A stretch of DNA of 59,131 nt. Origin: a virus. Below, piece by piece: positions 56,285 to 59,131 of the stretch. Location of the stretch: positions 1 to 59,131 of IMG/VR virus record IMGVR_UViG_3300035698_018276; one strand, 5' to 3'. A program made the translations under genes and the position numbers. Below the pieces are notes generated by a model. The model saw only the letters and a program-made list of their open reading frames with translations. It was not told where the DNA came from and did not search any database. Numbering within the stretch: the first letter of the stretch is position 1; every line of letters starts with the position of its first letter.

Positions 56285-57045
56285 TGCGCTTACCGGCAAA
56301 GATTTGCGGATTAACCGCTGGCCTAACCCTGGCGATTGAGGCGGTCGCCCGAGATAATGCAATACCGATCGTTGGGACTGATGACTCGCCGATTGTTGTG
56401 GGTGGCGTCATGTTTTCGGCGCAGTTGACTTCGCCGGAATTGAAAGACGAGGCCCGGGCCCGGCTTGATGGCCTGGACGCGCTATTGGCCCGCGCCGACA
56501 ACAAGACGTCGGCGGCTTGGTTGCTTAAATTGATGGTGCGCACCAGCGGGGCCAAATTATCGCGCCAAGATGCTGAAACGGCCGTTGCGGCCTATATCTC
56601 GGCACTCGATTACCCGGCGTTTTGTTATACCGATGAAATTGGCAAAGAAGCCGCCCTTGAGTTTAAGTTTTTTCCTAGCCTGAAAGAGTTGTCCGACTTG
56701 CTTGATCAGGAAGTCAATCCGATGCGGCGCTTAAGGCGGCACCTTGAGTCAATTGTGAATGCCAAGGAACAGCCGCTTGCAATAACCGACCAGCGAGCCC
56801 CAGCCACACCGGAACAAGTCGATAAAATCTTACGCACTCATGGCTACGAGCCGAAAATAAAAAACGAACATAAAAAGGCGGAAACGGTACATAAATCGCC
56901 CAAGTCGGCCCTGTCCGATGTTCAGAAAAAGATGGACGGCATGACGCCGGACGAAAGGGGCAAATTTCTCCGCGCTGAAATGGGTTTACCGGAAAAAGCG
57001 CCCGCGCCGGAACCCGAGCCCGAAAGGGAACCTGCCGTTGAATGA
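56284..57045 (+). CDS. Hypothetical replication-associated protein
   Basis: 253 aa. PAKICGLTAGLTLAIEAVARDNAI, then a helical core (SPELKDEARARLDGLDALLA) and an acidic-proline tail (PAPEPEPEREPAVE). The stop overlaps the next start region. The position and helical nature could fit a helicase loader or primase-associated factor, but no ATPase motif is seen. Confidence 0.65.
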   Translation: MRLPAKICGLTAGLTLAIEAVARDNAIPIVGTDDSPIVVGGVMFSAQLTSPELKDEARARLDGLDALLARADNKTSAAWLLKLMVRTSGAKLSRQDAETAVAAYISALDYPAFCYTDEIGKEAALEFKFFPSLKELSDLLDQEVNPMRRLRRHLESIVNAKEQPLAITDQRAPATPEQVDKILRTHGYEPKIKNEHKKAETVHKSPKSALSDVQKKMDGMTPDERGKFLRAEMGLPEKAPAPEPEPEREPAVE

Positions 57046-57715
57046 GAATAAGCCAATCGGTGAGGACGAAATCATTTCGAGCCTTTTGTTGACGGATAAA
57101 GAAACCGAGATTGTTGGGTGCTTTTTCAGGGCCTATAACCGAATCGACCGGGCCATGAAGCACCAAGAAAACTACCGCCGGATCAAGACGGCACTTGATG
57201 GCGAGCGGTTTGATGCGTTGCTTGAAAATCACGGCAATTTGGGCCCGACTAAGGAAACTCGAAAAAAGCTGAAAACGGACGTGGTTTTACGGCTTTACAC
57301 TCAGGGGAAATTGTCGAGGATACAGGTTCGGGCCGCCGAGGGGATACGCAACGCTCGGGAAAGCCTGGACACAGCCCTATACCCAAGCCGATCAATGGAA
57401 CCGTCCGCGACAAAGGTCAAGGGCGTGTGGCGTGGCCTGGTCGGCCTTGAGAAGCTATCCGAGCAAGAGTATGGCAATTGGCTGATTTACAAAGATTGGA
57501 CCGTAGCCATGGCCGACAAGCCTTATGTCAATTCGGTTTTTCAGCGGGTGGCAATTGTGATGGCCGTAGTTCACGATAATTTCGGGCCGAGGCAAATTGA
57601 AGGCGTTCTCGGCGTTAGGCACGGCACGGTTATGCCGATGGTATCGGCGGCGCTTGATGATTTCGCAAAAATGGCAAATTTTGTGTATCAGGTCGATGGC
57701 AAACCTATATATTGA
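57038..57715 (+). CDS. Hypothetical DNA-binding-like protein
   Basis: 225 aa. A helical N-terminus, a Lys/Arg-rich middle (GKLSRIQVRAAEGIRNARES), and a C-terminal region FGPRQIEGVLGVRHGTVMPMVSAALDDF that has a helix-turn-helix look. It closes the replication block and might regulate late genes. No firm family. Confidence 0.62.
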   Translation: MNENKPIGEDEIISSLLLTDKETEIVGCFFRAYNRIDRAMKHQENYRRIKTALDGERFDALLENHGNLGPTKETRKKLKTDVVLRLYTQGKLSRIQVRAAEGIRNARESLDTALYPSRSMEPSATKVKGVWRGLVGLEKLSEQEYGNWLIYKDWTVAMADKPYVNSVFQRVAIVMAVVHDNFGPRQIEGVLGVRHGTVMPMVSAALDDFAKMANFVYQVDGKPIY

Positions 57716-57845
57716 CAGCCGGGACGTTTTATGGTCCCATTTTATCACTGTCGGAAATTGCCCCGAAAGGGGTTTGTTTCAGATAGACTCTTCCCTGATT
57801 GAGCCGGGCGTTCCCACGACGTCCGGTTCTTTTCATTATAGGCCC
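57716..57845 (+). terminator. Gap with two hairpins, probable terminator
   Basis: CCCC-GAAA-GGGG followed by TTTGTTTC (57761-57780), and CCGGGCG / CGTCCGG (57804-57826, one G.T) followed by TTCTTTTC. Either could stop replication-gene transcripts before the HNH gene. No gene in this 130 nt. Confidence 0.6.
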
Positions 57846-58196
57846 ATGAAAAAACCAAAAGATAACCGCCGGTCGGACAAAGCGTCGGCCTACCGTTCCT
57901 GGTATTCCAGCACGCGGTGGCGGCGCTTGCGAGCCTTGCAATTAGCGGAACACCCGCTGTGCCAGTGCCCGCATTGCCAATCAGGCGCGAATACCGTTAG
58001 GCAAGCCAATACGGTCGATCACATCAAGCCGCATAAGGGCGACTCGGCTTTATTCTTTGATCCGACAAATCTTCAATCTATGGCGAAGGAATGCCATGAC
58101 CGCTACAAGCAATCAGAAGAAAAGGGTGGCGCGGGGTTTAAGGGCGGTGCCGATAAAGATGGCCTACCGCTCGACCCAGCCCATTGGTGGAATTGA
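57846..58196 (+). CDS. HNH endonuclease
   Basis: 116 aa from ATG 57846. SWYSSTRWRRLRALQLAEHPLC, CQCPHCQSG (zinc), then ANTVDHIKPHKGD and DPTNLQSMAKECHDRYKQ are the HNH signature. HNH nucleases next to terminase genes are needed for packaging of cos-type phages such as HK97. The gene lies about 2 kb before the map joins the ParB/terminase block. Overlaps the next gene by 1 nt. Confidence 0.9.
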   Translation: MKKPKDNRRSDKASAYRSWYSSTRWRRLRALQLAEHPLCQCPHCQSGANTVRQANTVDHIKPHKGDSALFFDPTNLQSMAKECHDRYKQSEEKGGAGFKGGADKDGLPLDPAHWWN

Positions 58197-58453
58197 TGAA
58201 TCCCCCTGCGAGGCCCAAGCCCGAGCCGCTTAATGGGTTGGGCGGTTGTCTGATCCTAGACCTTGGGCCTCGCCATCGGGCAATGTTAAGAAAAGCCACC
58301 ACAAAAGAGGCGGCAAATAGTGAAGCGAGGGACGCAATGGATAAAAGAAAGCTAATTACCCCCACGATGGCCAGGGCCCTTGTCATGGCCAATGAGACGG
58401 ACGGCTGCCTGTATAGGTGGCCCGGCTTTCCTGTTGTTGTTGGGCTGGCCTGA
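58196..58453 (+). CDS. Hypothetical protein
   Basis: 85 aa from ATG 58196. PPARPKPEPLNGLGGCLI, then a basic helix (RDAMDKRKLITPTMARALV). Probably a small packaging-region protein. No family recognised. Confidence 0.6.
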   Translation: MNPPARPKPEPLNGLGGCLILDLGPRHRAMLRKATTKEAANSEARDAMDKRKLITPTMARALVMANETDGCLYRWPGFPVVVGLA

Positions 58454-58454
58454 T

Positions 58455-58919
58455 ATGAAAAAGCACAACAAGCATAAGGCCAGGAAGCCCAAGCCGCCCA
58501 GGCCGCCCATGAAGGCCAGCATATCAAAGGGTGAGTTGTTCATCTTCAATCGGCCCAATGGTGAGAACGGCACTGGAATCTGCGTGGCCCATATCCCCGA
58601 TAAGGATGGCGAGATATGTGTGACTCGGCACATGGATGGCGGCGATTGGTTTATAACGCTCAAGAAGTCAACGGCGGCCTTACCCTATCTGTTCCCGAAT
58701 TCTAGGTTAGCAATTAGAGCGGCGATCAAGCTGGACGAGGTGGTGATATGGGATAGGTATATGGCTGGGGCGGCTGGTGGCCTCAAGCCTAATGTCCTTG
58801 AGGATATGTTGAGCATTGCCGAGCGCCATGGCGGTGTGCTAACCCAGCGTGGTCGGCTATCGCCGCAAGAGGCACAAGTCCTGATTGACAAGGGCGACAA
58901 GGGACCGAGCGATGACTAA
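58455..58919 (+). CDS. Hypothetical basic protein
   Basis: 154 aa from ATG 58455. The N-terminal 22 residues are Lys/Pro-rich (KKHNKHKARKPKPPRPPM), followed by an alpha/beta part (KGELFIFNRPNGENGTGICV) and a C-terminal helix (GRLSPQEAQVLIDKGD). No family recognised. Confidence 0.65.
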   Translation: MKKHNKHKARKPKPPRPPMKASISKGELFIFNRPNGENGTGICVAHIPDKDGEICVTRHMDGGDWFITLKKSTAALPYLFPNSRLAIRAAIKLDEVVIWDRYMAGAAGGLKPNVLEDMLSIAERHGGVLTQRGRLSPQEAQVLIDKGDKGPSDD

Positions 58920-59131
58920 TCCCCAGCTACCAAGCGGCAACGCGGCGAGCCATGGCGTAGGGCTAAAGGGATGGCGGCTGATCTTATCAAACAAAAAAAA
59001 TTATTTATTCATCCTGGTTCGCCAGAAAATGGGGCTCCCCCTATCTAATATGGCATTCCTGGGCGGCGCGGTCGTTCCGCTGGCGATAGGGGAAGGGGGG
59101 ATCACTTTTAATTTGGGGGTCCAGATAGGGC
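58912..59131 (+). CDS. Open frame running off the right end (partial)
   Basis: 73 codons from ATG 58912 to the window edge without a stop: TNPQLPSGNAASHGVGLKG, then VRQKMGLPLSNMAFLGG. If base 59131 is joined to base 1, the frame continues GHRVYLAAN and stops at TAG 24-26, giving about 81 aa. This fits a circular map. The DNA also contains repeated GATAGGG motifs, so the coding value is uncertain. Confidence 0.45.
   Translation, partial: MTNPQLPSGNAASHGVGLKGWRLILSNKKNYLFILVRQKMGLPLSNMAFLGGAVVPLAIGEGGITFNLGVQIG
59037..59130. repeat. Inverted and direct GATAGGG motifs near the packaging region
   Basis: CCCCCTATC (59037-59045) faces GATAGGGG (59085-59092), and GATAGGG recurs at 59124-59130. The area also has several G runs. 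Located a short distance upstream of the terminase block, it is a candidate terminase-binding or cos region. Confidence 0.4.

Noticed and set aside
1-59131. CRISPR arrays, insertion sequences or transposases
   Set aside because: No regularly spaced repeats or transposase-like proteins were seen; the repeats present are hairpins and short tandem duplications.

Overview
The window looks like an essentially complete genome of a tailed, non-contractile (siphovirus-type) double-stranded DNA phage, most likely of an alphaproteobacterium. The basis is a complete HK97-type head and tail gene order, a programmed-frameshift tail chaperone, a tape measure, a GH108 endolysin, and many small accessory genes of types I associate with rhizobial, caulobacterial and marine alphaproteobacterial phages. 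The host assignment is inference. No integrase, ParA or full-length CI-type repressor was recognised, so a lytic life cycle is more likely, but this is not proven. The last open reading frame runs off the right edge and, if the ends are joined, continues in frame to a stop at bases 24-26, which fits a circular or circularly permuted map.

Layout. 1-3.7 kb: a ParB-like gene and a DNA methyltransferase gene in the same frame, split by a tRNA gene, then an Asp/Asn beta-hydroxylase-like oxygenase and a PLP-fold enzyme. 4-11.7 kb: terminase, portal, S49 protease, major capsid protein and decoration-like protein. 11.7-16.7 kb: a tightly coupled cassette of glycosyltransferases, two MptE/DUF115-like proteins, a SAM methyltransferase and a sulfotransferase, inserted inside the head genes. 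16.7-18.1 kb: connector and neck genes. 18.1-21.9 kb: a leftward operon whose genes are each preceded by a copy of one hairpin. 22.2-36.7 kb: tail tube, chaperones, tape measure, tip and fibre genes, plus enzymes (cupin, PP-loop ATPase, Bug-like binding protein, 2OG oxygenase). 37.1-39.7 kb: lysis module. 39.8-52.2 kb: a long leftward early operon with recombination genes (Sak4-like ATPase, SMC-like ATPase, PDDEXK exonuclease), an acyl carrier protein, an APS kinase and many small genes. 52.2-52.4 kb: a divergent control region. 52.4-59.1 kb: rightward regulator, RuvC-like resolvase, methyltransferase, replication genes and an HNH nuclease leading back towards the terminase.

How it fits together. 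The most unusual theme is chemistry. The phage carries an APS kinase, which makes the sulfate donor PAPS, and a PAPS-dependent sulfotransferase that sits among glycosyltransferases in the capsid operon. This suggests a sulfated glycan on the virion or on a host glycan. It also carries three 2-oxoglutarate oxygenases of different families, a PLP-fold enzyme, an asparagine-synthase-like ATPase and an acyl carrier protein. Other notable signals are a near-perfect chromosomal parS site, a Shine-Dalgarno sequence presented in a hairpin loop directly before the capsid start, a GGGAAAC frameshift site, and two genes interrupted by single in-frame stops (a DUF932 protein and a LexA-like winged helix).
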